The notes under the pieces are model-generated. The model saw only the letters and a program-made list of their open reading frames with translations. It made no database searches and was not told where the DNA came from. A stretch of DNA of 64,000 bases from Brachynemurus nebulosus (taxonomy: Eukaryota; Arthropoda; Insecta; Neuroptera; Myrmeleontidae), in the NCBI GenBank assembly GCA_035578155.1, contig JAPWDM010000005.1, positions 38,092,108 through 38,156,107 of the forward strand, given 5' to 3'. Each line of letters starts with the position of its first letter. The stretch's first letter is position 1. A program made the translations under genes and the position numbers. Below, piece by piece: positions 50,482-62,659 of the stretch.

Positions 50482-51779
50482 AGGTACCTGAGGCAATTAA
50501 GGCCCACCTAAGCAAAATATGCTTATTATTTATATATCTTATAAAATATCAAAAATATAGTATTTAATTATAAAAATTTACTTATTTTTTGATATAAATT
50601 ACTAAAAAAATTAATGAATTTGTAATTATACAAGTCAAAAATTTGATTCTAAAAAGTGTCTGCAATTGGGCCTTATTTCCGACTGGTGTAGAAAATAAGG
50701 CCTACCTATTACAACTGCCTGAAATAGTACATTTATTATTTTTTTTTAAATTAATTGGGGGATTTTAATTATTTTAAGAATAACTTGAACTTGAAAATAC
50801 TTTAAGAATAACTTGAACTAATATATCAAAATATTTTGTTATTTTTACATGTTCAAAAAAGTTGATCAAAAATCCTTGAATCCCGCTTGACTGCGTGACT
50901 GTTATTGAAAACAACAATAAAAATAAGTCAAGTACTAGGTGTTTGGATATATTAAGTCGAAATAAATAAATATTAAATCTAAGAGTTCTTCTTAGAATTC
51001 CGAATCTCCTTGCAACCTCTCTTTGATTGCCATGTCGAGTGACATAGCTTAAGGCTGATGCCAGTGCTTCCTCAGACCACAACGCTCTCTTCTTTTTATC
51101 AGCCATACTTCCAAACACTAAGGAATAAAAATAAAAATTCGACCAAACCAACTAAAACTGATCTGGCATCATTAAACAAATGCAACAAATAAATCAAAAT
51201 TAAATGTACTTAGTTTTTTGTCCTTTTTCCTTTTTGTTATTTTTATATTAGAGTAACTATAGTAATTTAAGGTTGTGCGTCTAATTTTGCTTCATTTGTT
51301 AATGATTTCAAACCTGTTTTAATTGATTTGACTTTGTAGTATTTGATTTTAATTGTGTTGGTAATAAAGCCCAAACAAAATTTGCATGGGCCTTATTATC
51401 AACATGTCAATATTTATGCTTATATACATTTTATATAAATACTTTAGAAATAAACTAAATTAATTGATGTAAAACTTAAAGAATATTAATTTTTTTCAAT
51501 TTTGATAACAATTTGAAAGAAACATACCTTTAAAAAATCATTAATATAAGACTCACAATGTGCACAATTTTTATATCAACGAACGAAAATGTAACCTCTA
51601 AAATTGTTTGTTAAAATATGACATGAGTTTGTTACTCTGAGTAGCTCAACTTTTGTATCTGGTTTTGAAATGATTGAAAGTTCATTTTAAACTTATTGAT
51701 AAGTTCGAGAACTTTTCTGGGTAAGAAATATAGCTAATGGGCCTTATTACCCGCTGGGCCTTAAATGCCTTAGGTACCT
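50482..51779 (-). mobile_element. pogo-like element with GGGCCTTATT motifs, TA-flanked
   Basis: The ends AGGTACCTGAGGCAATTAAG and CTTAAATGCCTTAGGTACCT are inverted repeats flanked by TA (50480-50481 and 51780-51781). GGGCCTTATT or its complement recurs inside both ends (near 50498, 50669, 50694, 51367, 51389, 51739 and 51754). A psq-type DNA-binding segment is encoded on the minus strand at 50975-51106. The DDE domain is absent. Confidence 0.8.
50975..51106 (-). pseudogene. Pipsqueak-type HTH fragment of a pogo-like transposase
   Basis: MADKKKRALWSEEALASALS continues to REVARRFGILRRTLR. This matches the psq/HTH form W-x-E-E-x-L-x-x-A, then an A-x-x-F-G-I-x-R-x-T-L-R recognition helix, found at the N-terminus of pogo/Tigger-type transposases and of BTB-psq proteins. 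After it the frame runs into non-homologous sequence. Its place inside a TA-flanked inverted-repeat element makes a transposase origin much more likely than a host gene. Confidence 0.65.
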
Positions 51780-51903
51780 TATATAATGGCTATTTAATCT
51801 ATGGAGAGAAAATTACATCCAACTACAATTTATAATACCTGTAAAAAAACTCACGGACCACCTCGGATGACCCAGAGGCTCGGGTAACTGGGAGGGTTCT
51901 GTA

Positions 51904-54046
51904 TATGCTAATAATGAGGCTTAATTACGTGATAATTCAGCTGCCTACATTTCTTAAACAGTGACCTAACGAAAATTTTTACGTGCTAGAATGATTTTGA
52001 CTCAAAACTGAAAGTGCATTTTTCCTCTATAAATACAGTGATGCGCACAAAAACAAAAACACCTCCAATAAAGAATTATTTTTTCCCCTCTTGCATTTTC
52101 CATGCTACGCTTTGGAGCGTCCGTTCCATTACAGTTACGCCCTTAAGGGCCATTTAATTGTACTAAAATCTACTTCACGTTTCATAAGAAAAACCAAAGT
52201 TCGGGATTATAACTCGAAAACGGGTGGTCACAAACAGAATATTCTAACAAGTTATATAAAAAAATACTTTCAACTGTGCAGATAAGAATTCTGTAGTTCT
52301 TACCAGTAAGAAAGTATTGCTAGAAAAAGGAATTTAGAATTATGGATTCTCTGGCAATTGCTCCTAAACAACATGGAATTTGGGAAATTTGGAGATAAAA
52401 CTAAATGCGCCTAGCTAGTGCTTCCGCATAATTTATCTGATGTACACTCTCACCGTTTGCAGAGACACACTGTATTGTGTCAACTATGTATATGACTACG
52501 TACACATTTATGTCGAGGAAAATTCACCAGGGAAAATTTATGATGATTAATAGATCTCTGTAAGAACATGCGATTTTAACTTTAATATCACTAGGAAAAA
52601 GATAAATAACAAGAATGTCGGATCAAATGTAATAAAAGCGACAGCTAGTGGCTATAGATATAAAAGAAAACAAAGAAAGAAAATAATAACAATTTTCGTT
52701 TTTTCATACAGTAAATTGTACTTTAAGTTGAATTAGATATTTGATATAATTTGACAAAATGACATCGGTTCACTCAGAATTTTCGGAATTAGAAAAATAA
52801 TAATACATATCTGAGTACCTACATCAATGGCGGTATAATAAATAAATATTGTGAGTGGGCAGAGGAAAGAAAATATGATCTTCAGCATAACAAAGATTGC
52901 TGAAAATATTAGAAGCCTTATTAAATTGTTACGTAATTCTCAGTAGAGCAGAGGCGTAACATTATGAAAATTTTATTTTTCCGTACTTTTATCTTTCTAT
53001 ATTTTTATTAGGTTTAATTTTTCCTCATCTTTATTTTATCTCGATGTTAGAATATCAATAGAAGAAACAGATATAAACAATTACCCTAGTAACAACACAT
53101 AATACGAATGATCAAACTGACCTTTTGCAACCTTGTGGTTTACCTACACGAAATTTTTCTGTCACGACTACCTATCTGTCATTTTCATTTCCATGAAAGG
53201 AAAATCTGAACAGAAAATACATACAACAATTTTTCCTAAAAATTTTCCATTTGCATAAAATAAAGTTATACGTAGAATGTACAAAAAATAGAGGAATACT
53301 GTTTGTCTCATTTAATATCCAAATGAGCTTTTATAGAAAGGTATCAAAGAGATCGAAAGAGGCCATGAGACGTAGAAAATTAATCGCAGATCACTGGCGG
53401 TAGAATGATCAAGTCTTGTCTTATTCTTGTTTCAATGTTAATAATATGGCGAGACAGGAAACTGATTTAAAATGAAAGTAGTTTTTTGCAGAGAATCATT
53501 TTAAAATCTACGACAAGTACGAGGAAGCTGTGTATCACCCGTCACTGGCAATTATTCTTTTTGCTTTTATTTTTGAGCCAGTCTAAATTAGCTGCATAGT
53601 TTAACACTACTGGTTCACCTGCGGCCATGGGTCTGACCTTAGTAGCTCCGTGCGGTTCTAGTCTTAGTCGACATTGTTCACAACATGGCTTTTAAGACGA
53701 ACTCACTTAACGTTTTGTCAACCAAATATGCAATACATTTACAGTAATTAATGTTCAAAGTATCAAACTACAGTCAAATTATAATACCACAATGATTGGT
53801 CGTTTAAATTACATACAAACACATCGATCCAGAAAGGTATGGAGCTATGGAAGGAGTTACCGGGAGTTATACCTATAGCTACGTATCCACAGAGATAATG
53901 TACGAACGCATCGCATCAACGATGTGTCAATTAACAATTTAATATATTCGAGAACATTCCAATTTATATATCATCAATAATTTAAATGAAAATTTCCATG
54001 TATACATCGTTTACAGTTCTCTATATACAAGCGTTTGAAATTAGTA
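51904..54046. other. No feature recognised
   Basis: A+T-rich; short frames such as 52091-52285 carry no recognisable motif. Confidence 0.4.
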
Positions 54047-54050
54047 TTAA

Positions 54051-54931
54051 CCCTAGAATCATACGTTGGTCTACGAGAAACGTTAATCATACATCGACGT
54101 CGTTTTGACGGATGGAATTTTTACGGAGAGTTTTAGAGTTTATTTGCAAAAAACTTTTTTTTACATAACAATACGAACAAAATATTTAAAAAAAATGGAT
54201 TTCTAAAAATTTCTTAATGTAAATATTTATTAATTTTTTTTAATCTTTTTATCAAAGCATATTTTCATTATAAAAATTAAAAAATAAATAAATCAATTGT
54301 ATCATAAAACATGTGTTTCAAATAATTAATTTATGAACTATTATGAGTCAGTGGACATGTGTGACTTTACAGAATGTGAAATTTCTCAGTCATAAATATT
54401 CCTATAGATATGTAGTTATTTCCCCATTAGGCACATTTTTAAATTTTCTAAAATTTGTTAGTAATTTTTCGAATAAGATCTCAAAAAATAATAAAAATTA
54501 AAATATTTTCCGCAAAAAAGATTCTTTAGTTTTCGATTCAATATATTAAAACTTCAGTATTATGTCGTCTCTATAAGTTAAACAGCTGTAATCATCTTTC
54601 ACATTATCATAATCATTGAATCAATTAATTATAACATGCATATCTTTAATAAATTTTAGAAAAATTAGGAAAGCTTTTATATGTAAAGTACAAAATCTTT
54701 AAAAAAAAAAAAAACATCGCGTAATCGTACATCGACGTCCTTTTAACGGACACTATTTCAATACAAACAAAACGACAATGACTATAAACAAAATAAATAC
54801 GTCATATGTGTTATAACAACAAATAAATTAGATAACAAAAATCTCACAGCAAGCAGGTACCGACAAGTTGTAGTATTGGAGCAGGTAGAGAAGTTCGTTC
54901 GTCGTGTTGACGGGTACGTATGATTCTAGGG
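54051..54931. mobile_element. piggyBac-type element, 881 bases, TTAA duplication
   Basis: The terminal inverted repeats CCCTAGAATCATACGT and ACGTATGATTCTAGGG are perfect over 16 bases, flanked by TTAA (54047-54050 and 54932-54935). The CCCTAGAA start is the same as that of classical piggyBac. An internal motif near ATCGTACATCGACGTCC (54725) repeats one near the left end (ATCATACATCGACGTCG, 54087). Coding sequence is absent, so it is non-autonomous. Confidence 0.85.
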
Positions 54932-54935
54932 TTAA

Positions 54936-55529
54936 TACTACTGATAAAGTCGATTTGAATAAACGTACATTTTTAGATAAACGACATAACGTATACGTAA
55001 TGTCGATTGTGTCGATTATATAAAATTTTCTTTAGGTTTAGACAAACGACATAATGTATCTGTTCTGTTTATTGCATAAAACTTACAATAGTTTTCTTCT
55101 AAGGCATTTATTTACTTATTTAATAAAATGATATCAATTAAATTGAACGGCGGTAACGTAACTATTTAATTAATAAATATTAATTACAAGATGTCGTTCG
55201 CACAAAGAATGCTACTATCGGTTTTCCTTGAGGTAAACCAGTAGATGAGTATAGTGAATAAAGTTTTACTGGAAACTTTAATGAATTAACTCTAATAAAT
55301 AAATTGCAAGTTTAGAGTAAATTTATTGTTATCAATAGAAAGTTTCAATGTCTGAAGAATAGAGATTTGTAATTTATATTAATTATTTAGCGAATATAAT
55401 TGTGAAGTTTGGTTTAAGAAAGTAGTTTGTCTAAAATTTTTGAAACTGTTTTAACGTATGCTTCTGTGTAATTTTGATAATCTCTAATAATAATCTCAAT
55501 CTATCATAGATATCTCGCATTTAAATTTA
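54936..55529. other. No feature recognised
   Basis: A+T-rich; nothing supportable. Confidence 0.4.
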
Positions 55530-55820
55530 GTTTATTAGGTTAGCTTTGGAAAAAAATTTCGCATTTTTTAGTGTTCCGTACCAAAATTGGCAAAATAGGC
55601 CACTTTTCTAATTATCTCGGTGTGTGGATGTAAAGTTTAAGTTCGAGTCTGATGGTCAACTTCAGGGGATAATTTGAGAAGTAAAAAAATAAATTTTCCC
55701 TTATAGACCACTGAGTAGGGGTATCAAAGAAAAAGCTTATTAAAACCCGAATTAAATGATACAATAAATTTTTTTTCATTTTTTTTTTTTTTGTAAAATT
55801 AAAAAATTTTGGAAACATGC
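55530..55820. repeat. Dispersed repeat related to 32700-32900
   Basis: Shares, in order, a 'gataatttgagaagtaaa' block, 'tgagtaggggtatcaaa', AAGCTTATTAAAA and a poly-T stretch with the segment inside 32477-33091. Confidence 0.5.
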
Positions 55821-56263
55821 TGTCCCCGGCCCTTATTACCAGAAGGATGGCTCAGAAAATTCTGAAAAAATTCATGAGCTAAGTTTTCTTATGCAATTTT
55901 CTTGATACATAAAAAGAAAACTTGATGACAGGTTTTGCTTTGGTCAGGATATTGTTAATCAATAATAAATTAAAACTTAAAAGATGTAAAATTATATGTA
56001 TATTATGTTGAGTGGGTGTTTTGGAAAATTTTTTTTACAATTTGAGTTCTAGAAATTAAAGAAGAAGGAATGATTGATAAATCTACACACGAAAATTATG
56101 TTATAATTTCTGCACCTAAAGATTATTTAAAATATTTGGTAAAATTTTGTTAGCGTATCTATGATTTTATGCAAATGATAGCTGTAAAATATTCAAAAAA
56201 ATTAATACTTAAATAATTTGTTGACAAAATTATTGAAAGAAAAACAGGTAGCGAATGTTGATA

Positions 56264-57206
56264 TACAGGATGGCGCAAAAGTTTTTCCTTACTCTTAAAA
56301 TTTCATTGTAGTTTTTAATTTTACCCCTCCAATGTTTTTTTTATATTGTCACGCCCAGGTAGATTATTCTTATGTTACTTTTTTGACTGTAACGAGTGTT
56401 TAAAAATAATATGTTTGAATTCTAACAATCGTGGTAAATACGTCAACAAAGAGTGGATAAAGTAAATAGTGTAAAAATGCTAAGTGAAGATTCGACTCTA
56501 GGAAGAGCAAGAAGGGCAAATATTCTTTTTACTTAAAGCTAGACTAAAAGATAACTTACTAAAAGAATCCCATACCCAGGAACAAACGCGATTTGATTGC
56601 TAGGTTGCAGTAAAAATGAGAACAAATAACAATAGACGAACTTAGAAATTTATGCGACAGTTTTAAGAATTATATTTTAGATTGCCTAGAAAATAATGGA
56701 AGCCACACAAAATATTGATACTTTAATTATGTTAATATGTAACATAAATAATAAATATATCGAGCCATTACCGCCATTTTAGCGTAACCGACAAATATCA
56801 AATTTTACAGGAGAAGGATTTTTTAAATATTTGTATGGCGCTTGCGATATTTCTGCTGTCTTAATTTTATTACACCTGACCGTATTATCCCTATTATTTT
56901 ATTAACCTTACGATAAAGATGGTTATTGTCGGTTACGCTAAAATGTGGAAATGTGTTGTATTAACGATAAACTAAGCAGTTGCTAGGACTCGTTAATTAA
57001 CGAAATTTGGAGAAAAACGTTAACACTCCTTGGTCCGTTACGGTTTAAAATGATTCTTGCAAAATAATAATCTCAAATTCGATAAAAGTGTCGCTTACGA
57101 TAAATCGGCGGTAATGGCTCGATATGGACCAATTTTTTATTTTGCTTTCTTTGTTTTCTTTTACCAGTCGAAATTTTGATGGGAGAAATTTTTGCGCCAC
57201 CCTGTA
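56264..57206. mobile_element. MITE-like element with TACAGGRTGGCGCAAAA ends, TA-flanked
   Basis: TACAGGATGGCGCAAAAG at the left and TTTTGCGCCACCCTGTA at the right are inverted repeats with TA on both sides. Inside, further inverted pairs occur: ATCGAGCCATTACCGCC (56759) with GGCGGTAATGGCTCGAT (57105), and TTAGCGTAACCGACAA with TTGTCGGTTACGCTAA. There may therefore be a smaller element within. No coding frame. Confidence 0.6.
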
Positions 57207-57303
57207 TAGGTATGTTCAGTAAATATCTATTTCTTTCTGGTAAACAAAAACAGGTCAAGTAGCGAATAATAATTTATTCACCAAGAAATAGTATATTGTG
57301 CAA

Positions 57304-57696
57304 TAAGTGCGGGAAATTGTTGATTGCCGCTCATTCGCTTGAGTGGGGCAATCGACAATCCCGCACGAGTTGCACATACTATTTTTTATTACGAATTTCA
57401 CATACTTTTTTCTATGATTATCACTATTTTTGACATTTTTATTACTTTTTAAAATAATATTTTTAAGTGTTCGTTTTTTTTTCTGAATTAATTATCGTTT
57501 AAATTACTTTGTTGGTATGGTTTTATATTGGTTGGTATGGAATAAATTTTGCGTGTTTTTTTGTCAATTTGCGTGTGGAAAGTTACTTTCCACACGCAAA
57601 AAAGTATGCGGGAAGAGTACAGTGGGCAAACAGCTATTTTGTGTACAGAAATGTGTGCACCAAGTTAGTACTTCTCCCGCATGAGTAATAAAAAAT
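57304..57696. mobile_element. Multi-hairpin non-autonomous element, copy 2
   Basis: Matches 21107-21560 end to end (AAGTGCGGGA at the left, CCCGCATGAGTAATAAAAAA at the right), but with a shorter first hairpin and other small deletions. Confidence 0.7.
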
Positions 57697-58260
57697 ATTT
57701 TCTCTGCTCTCATATGTTACGTATTACATAAAATTCATAAAAACCACTAATTTACACACAAAAAAACCACGAAACACTACCTGCATAAGTACAATATGCA
57801 CCTTACGACTTGTTTTGCAAAGGTATTGATCAATTTAAAAAAAAATTTCAAGTAACGGAAGTATCAGTCTTATCAGATATACACTCTAAGAAAAAAATGT
57901 ACCGTTTTACTACTATTATAGGAGGCAATTAAATGCCTTCTATAATGACAGTAACATTACAAACCGTAATGTACGAAGATGAAAATTACACCATCATGGT
58001 GTAATTATTACTCACTCATATGTGTAGTTTTACACATGTCGTACGTAAAATTACGGTCCAGGTGTGTAATAGATTACGTTTTATTTGTGTATTAACTACA
58101 CAACAAGATGTAATTTTACACATTCAGTTCGCAATAGTGCGCAGTTAAACGTAAAATTACATCATATTAATGTATTTTTAAACCACGCCTGTACACCTGA
58201 AAATGTAATTTTACACACTTATATAGTAATGTTTACACCCAGAAAAGTGTAATATTATTC

Positions 58261-58316
58261 CAACTGAATCACTCATTCTGATTCAGTTCAACTGAATCAG
58301 TATGAGTGATTCAATT
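58261..58316. repeat. Perfect-type palindrome with no loop, about 28-base arms
   Basis: CAACTGAATCACTCATTCTG is followed by its near-complement. The word CTGAATCA or TGATTCAG recurs four times. Confidence 0.85.
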
Positions 58317-58845
58317 GTGCTGAAAAAAATAAACTGATTCAACTTAATTGAAAATAAAGAATCAAAAAAGATTATTGATGGTTTTTTTACATAAATATTT
58401 ATAATAATATGAAGTATAGAATAATTTGGAATTATATACAAAAAGATTCGAGATGTTAAATATTTTGCTTAGTATGTCTAAATTTCTATATAAGTGTGTC
58501 GTATGATAAAATAATAATTTTTTTGGTAAATTTTAAAATAAACACTCCAAAAAAGTAAGATTATAAAAGTTTTATTATGAACGTTTACTTGCTTTCATGA
58601 ACATAGGTAATCTTTATTTTGCAGTGTAACTGCCAATTAAACTGGTCAAAATTTTGAGATATGACTTTTTTTACAATGCTTAAGTTTTGCAGACACAATT
58701 ATTTAAGCAATTATCTTATAAAAAATTTAATTGTAATTAGATTACAATGATAATATTAAAAACTTATGGATTAAAATTGTAGTTACATCATATCAAAAAT
58801 ATAGTTTAAGAAAATTAACTATACAATACTTAAATATAAGAAAAA

Positions 58846-59790
58846 CAATATTCTGCTGACTCTTGCCATTCTTAGAACTTCGCAGAAAATGTATGCTGTG
58901 GTTTCATAGATGTCTTCGCCAATTCCAGTTTCTAAACAAATCAGAAAATAAGGGTTACTTAATTTTATAACCATTTTTGATTATTTTTTTTCTTTTTTTA
59001 ATAACTATTTCACAGCAATTTAAAATTAAGAAAATTTCGCTTTCGCTACAGAATTACTTCTAGACTATTTTAATGAATGTACAGATATTAGATTTTTGAT
59101 TGAAAAACTCACCAGCAAAGTGACCCGGCGTGCTTATGGCACTGGCACTTCCGAACTGGTAGACGGAGGGTTTGAATTCCGTAGCCGGTTATATGTTGGC
59201 GAAAGTTTTCTGCTATTTCCCATCATAATTCCAAATGAATATCGAGATTATCCTTAAGAAGATGGTTGCAAACAGACACCTACCAAATCCTTATACCGCT
59301 TTTCTTGTCCTCCGCCCAATATTCTGCTGACTCTTGCAATTGCTAGAACTTCAGGGAAAATGTATGCTGCGGTTTCACAGATGTCTTCACCAATTCTGGT
59401 TTCTAAACAAATCAGAAAATAAGGGTTACTTAATTTTATAACCATTTTTGCTTATTTATTTTTTCTTTTTTCAATAACTATTTCACAGCAATTTAAAATT
59501 AAGAAAATTTCGTTTTTGCTACACAATTACTTTTAGGTTACTTTAATGAATGTACAGATATTAAATTTTTGATTAAAAAACTCACCAGCAAAGTAACCCG
59601 GCGTGCTTAGGCACTGGCACTTCCGAACTGGTAGACTGAGGGTTTGAATTCCGCAACCGGTTATATGCTGGTGAAAGTTTTCTGCTATATCCCATCGCAA
59701 TTCCAGATGAATATCGACATCGTCCTTAAGAAGACGGTTGCAGACGGATACCTGCCAAATCTTTATACCGCTTTTCTCGTTCTCCGCCCA
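58846..59790. repeat. Tandem duplication, 2 x about 471 bases, with tRNA-like boxes
   Basis: The second unit begins at 59317 with CAATATTCTGCTGACTCTTG, as does the first; the copies are highly similar throughout. Each contains a possible pol III promoter pair: an A-box-like TATGGCACTGGC and a B-box-like GGGTTTGAATTCC (59122-59190, and the same in the second unit, about 59595-59662). This suggests tRNA-derived SINE material. Minus-strand frames across it (59254-59445, 59533-59799) are only partly shared between copies and match nothing I recognise. Confidence 0.65.
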
Positions 59791-60019
59791 TATAATCATG
59801 AAAAAGTTGAGAAATAATGATGTGAGTGATGTCCGTTACATACCATTGTCTAAAAAACGAACGTTAAATTCCATTATTATTATTACCATTGTTATTATTA
59901 CTTAAAAAACTCGATTTCCATACGTCGTTTCAATTTAAACCTGTTATGAATTTATATTACTGTAAAGCAAAAAAAAAAAAAAAAAAATTCGTTAAGTGCG
60001 TGTTTTTGACACGCACTAA

Positions 60020-61643
60020 CAAGTAAAGGTCCCGAGGCCGGACCTATCGATTTCGATGAAACTTAAATATATTGTAGAACACTAAAAACTAAGGGACACG
60101 TATTTTTTTTTATCTGCGGAAAAACGATTTGTGGGGTGAAATCGCCCTCCAAAAATTTTTCAAATATTTCGAAAACAGTAAGAGATAGAGCAAAAGTTTA
60201 AATTGGCGATATTGCTCTTTTTTAAAGAGCTATCTATTGATATGCAACTTGTTCATATTACATCAACAGGGGTGGTTGGGGGTTAAATTTGGCGGTTAAT
60301 TTTGCAAAAAGGGGGTAAAAATTAAACAATATAAAAATTTTGTTTACAGATTTGAAATCTACGTCAAGAAATCTAATTGACCTGTTTTTGCTCAATGCCC
60401 TAATATTAAGTCTAGGGGTAGTTAACTAGAGGGTGACTATGTCGAATAGTCGTACTATTTGGGTATTTCAAGAAGTTCTTCTTCATGGAAAATAGCTTAA
60501 GACAATTAGAATAACGTAGAAATGAAATTCTCGAATTCAAAATTGAGTTTGAGCAACATTGGAGAGGGGGTGAGTCACCCTCTTAAATTACATACTAGTT
60601 TATATACACTAATTTTTGCTATTAACACACTGATAGTGGGCAAAATAATGTCATAAGAAGTGGTTCTGAAGTTGGACTATCATATGTAAGGTCTTTACTA
60701 GGTTTGTTTTTTAATGGATATTATAGTTTTCCTTATCGAAAATTATCGATACCGAAAATTACATAACCTAACCTAAAATAATGAAACCTAATAAAAACCT
60801 TACATACGATAGTCTAACTTCAGAACCATCTATTGTGACATTATTACCCCCTGTCAGTGTGTTAATTGCAAAAATTAGTGTATGTAAACTAGTATGTAAT
60901 TTAAGAGGGTGACTCACCCCCTCTCTAATGTTGCTCAAACTCAATTTTGAATTCGAGAATTTCATTTTAGTCCAACTTCAGAACCATCTATTGTGACATT
61001 ATTACCCCCTGTCAGTGTGTTAATTGAAAAAATTAGTGTATGTAAATTAGTATGTAATTTAAGAGGGTGACTCACCCCCTCTCCAATGTTGCTTAAACTC
61101 AATTTTGAATTTGAGAATTTCATTTCTACGTTATTCTAATTGTCTTAAGCTATTTTCCATGAAGAAGAACTTCTTGAAATACCCAAATAGTACGATTATT
61201 CAACATAGTCACCCTCTAGTTAACTACCCTAGACTTAATATTAGGATATTGAGCAAAAACAGGTCGATTAGATTTTTTGACGTAGATTTTAAATCTGTAA
61301 ACAAAATTTTTATATTGCTTATGTTTCACCCCCTTTTTGCAAAATTAACCCCCAAATTTTAACCCCCAACCACCCCTGTTGATGTAATATGAACAAATTG
61401 CATATCAATAGAGAGCTCTTTAAAAAAGAGCAATATCGCCAATTTAAACTTTTACTCTATCTCTTACTGTTTTCGAGATATTTGAAAAATTAAATTTTTA
61501 CCCCAATTTTTGGAGGGCGATTTCACCCCTTCAAACCGTTTTTCCGCAGATAAAAAAAAATACGTGTCCCCTGGTTTTTAGTGTTCTACAACATATTTAA
61601 GTTTCATCAAAATCGATAGGTCCGGCCTCGGGACCTTTACTTG
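60020..61643. repeat. 1.6 kb foldback inverted repeat
   Basis: The left arm (60020-60706) and right arm (60783-61643) are inverted copies. The outer ends are CAAGTAAAGGTCCCGAGGCC and GGCCTCGGGACCTTTACTTG. The right arm is longer because a 158-base segment is duplicated in tandem (60811-60968 and 60969-61126). The spacer includes TTATCGAAAATTATCGATA. No coding frame was recognised. It could be a foldback-type transposon or an inverted duplication. Confidence 0.85.
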
Positions 61644-62659
61644 TAAGTAATGGCATCTCAGTGAAAGTGTTAATTCATGATTTTTTTGTTAACTCTGTAG
61701 TGTTCAATTCAATCACACAACGATATTAATACGTCATCTTCGATGACATAAAAACGAAATATTATATACCTACATTAATTAGGGATTCTGTTGATTATAA
61801 TTTGATAAATAGTTGTAGGTATTTTGTTTCCCAAGTCAATAAATTTTAGTAAAAAAAATATGTATAATTCTTTTATCACTACAGATTTTACCAATTTACA
61901 AGCATTATATAATTTTTTAGACATATCTGAATGAAAGATATCTGAATTGTAGATAATGTTTTAATTTTCACAGAAATTGAGAGCCCCACAAAATAAATTA
62001 TTAGTCAAATTGTAAAATAAACTTTTATCAAATTACATAACTATTTGTATGAAGCAAAATTAAAAAAATTAACTTACCTGAAATATTTTAAATGTATCAT
62101 CAGGACAGCATTTTGGAAACAAACAAATTTATATTACAGTATTCTTTGCACATTATTCCAGAATCCATTTTACACAATGCATATAAAAAAAAAAAAAACA
62201 CCAGTACACCACTATAACACTGTTTTTGTAACATATTTAAAGATTAATTTATCATACACGTTATAATTATATTAACTATACATCCTATCAAAAAAAACTT
62301 TTGTTTAATTCAGCTAATTTGAACACATAATTTTTAACCTTTAAGAATATTACTTATGTACGTATAAATATTGCAGCAATCCAATAACAGATAATTTTAA
62401 AATACATAAAATCATATGCGCGCGCATGGGTTTTGCTATTTAGTGGTGTAAAAATAAACCAAAAGCGTTGTAAAAATCCAAAGTTACACCTTTATTTGTG
62501 TAATGTTAAAAAAAAACAGTAATTATACACAAATTATATAAAAATACACCAATTTTTTCATATTACACAAATAATAGTGCATATTTTCAGAGCGAGGAGT
62601 AATTTTGCTCTAAATTTAAGTTATTTTACACGTTTTTGACCCTTTTTTCTTAGAGTGTA

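Larger units (their letters stand above)
50339..51901. mobile_element. Tigger-like MITE split by a nested pogo-like element
   Basis: CAATAGACTCCTGATTATCC follows a TA at 50337-50338. The complementary-type end GTAACTGGGAGGGTTCTG is followed by TA at 51902-51903. Both resemble Tigger/pogo termini. Removing the element at 50482-51779 leaves about 265 bases, a normal size for such a MITE. The ends match only moderately. Confidence 0.4.
57880..62659. mobile_element. Candidate 4.8 kb element with 17-base inverted ends and TTACAC motif arrays
   Basis: TACACTCTAAGAAAAAA at 57880 has its complement TTTTTTCTTAGAGTGTA ending at 62659. Inside both ends, short words GTGTAA and TTACAC cluster (57970-58255 and about 62445-62640). 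The interior contains a 2 x 471-base tandem repeat and a 1.6 kb foldback structure, listed separately. No transposase was recognised. It could be one composite element or two solo ends of one family. Confidence 0.45.

Noticed and set aside
59254..59799. Minus-strand frames across the tandem duplication, considered as exons of a gene
   Set aside because: The frame is broken differently in the two copies and the tRNA-like boxes on the other strand explain the conservation better.
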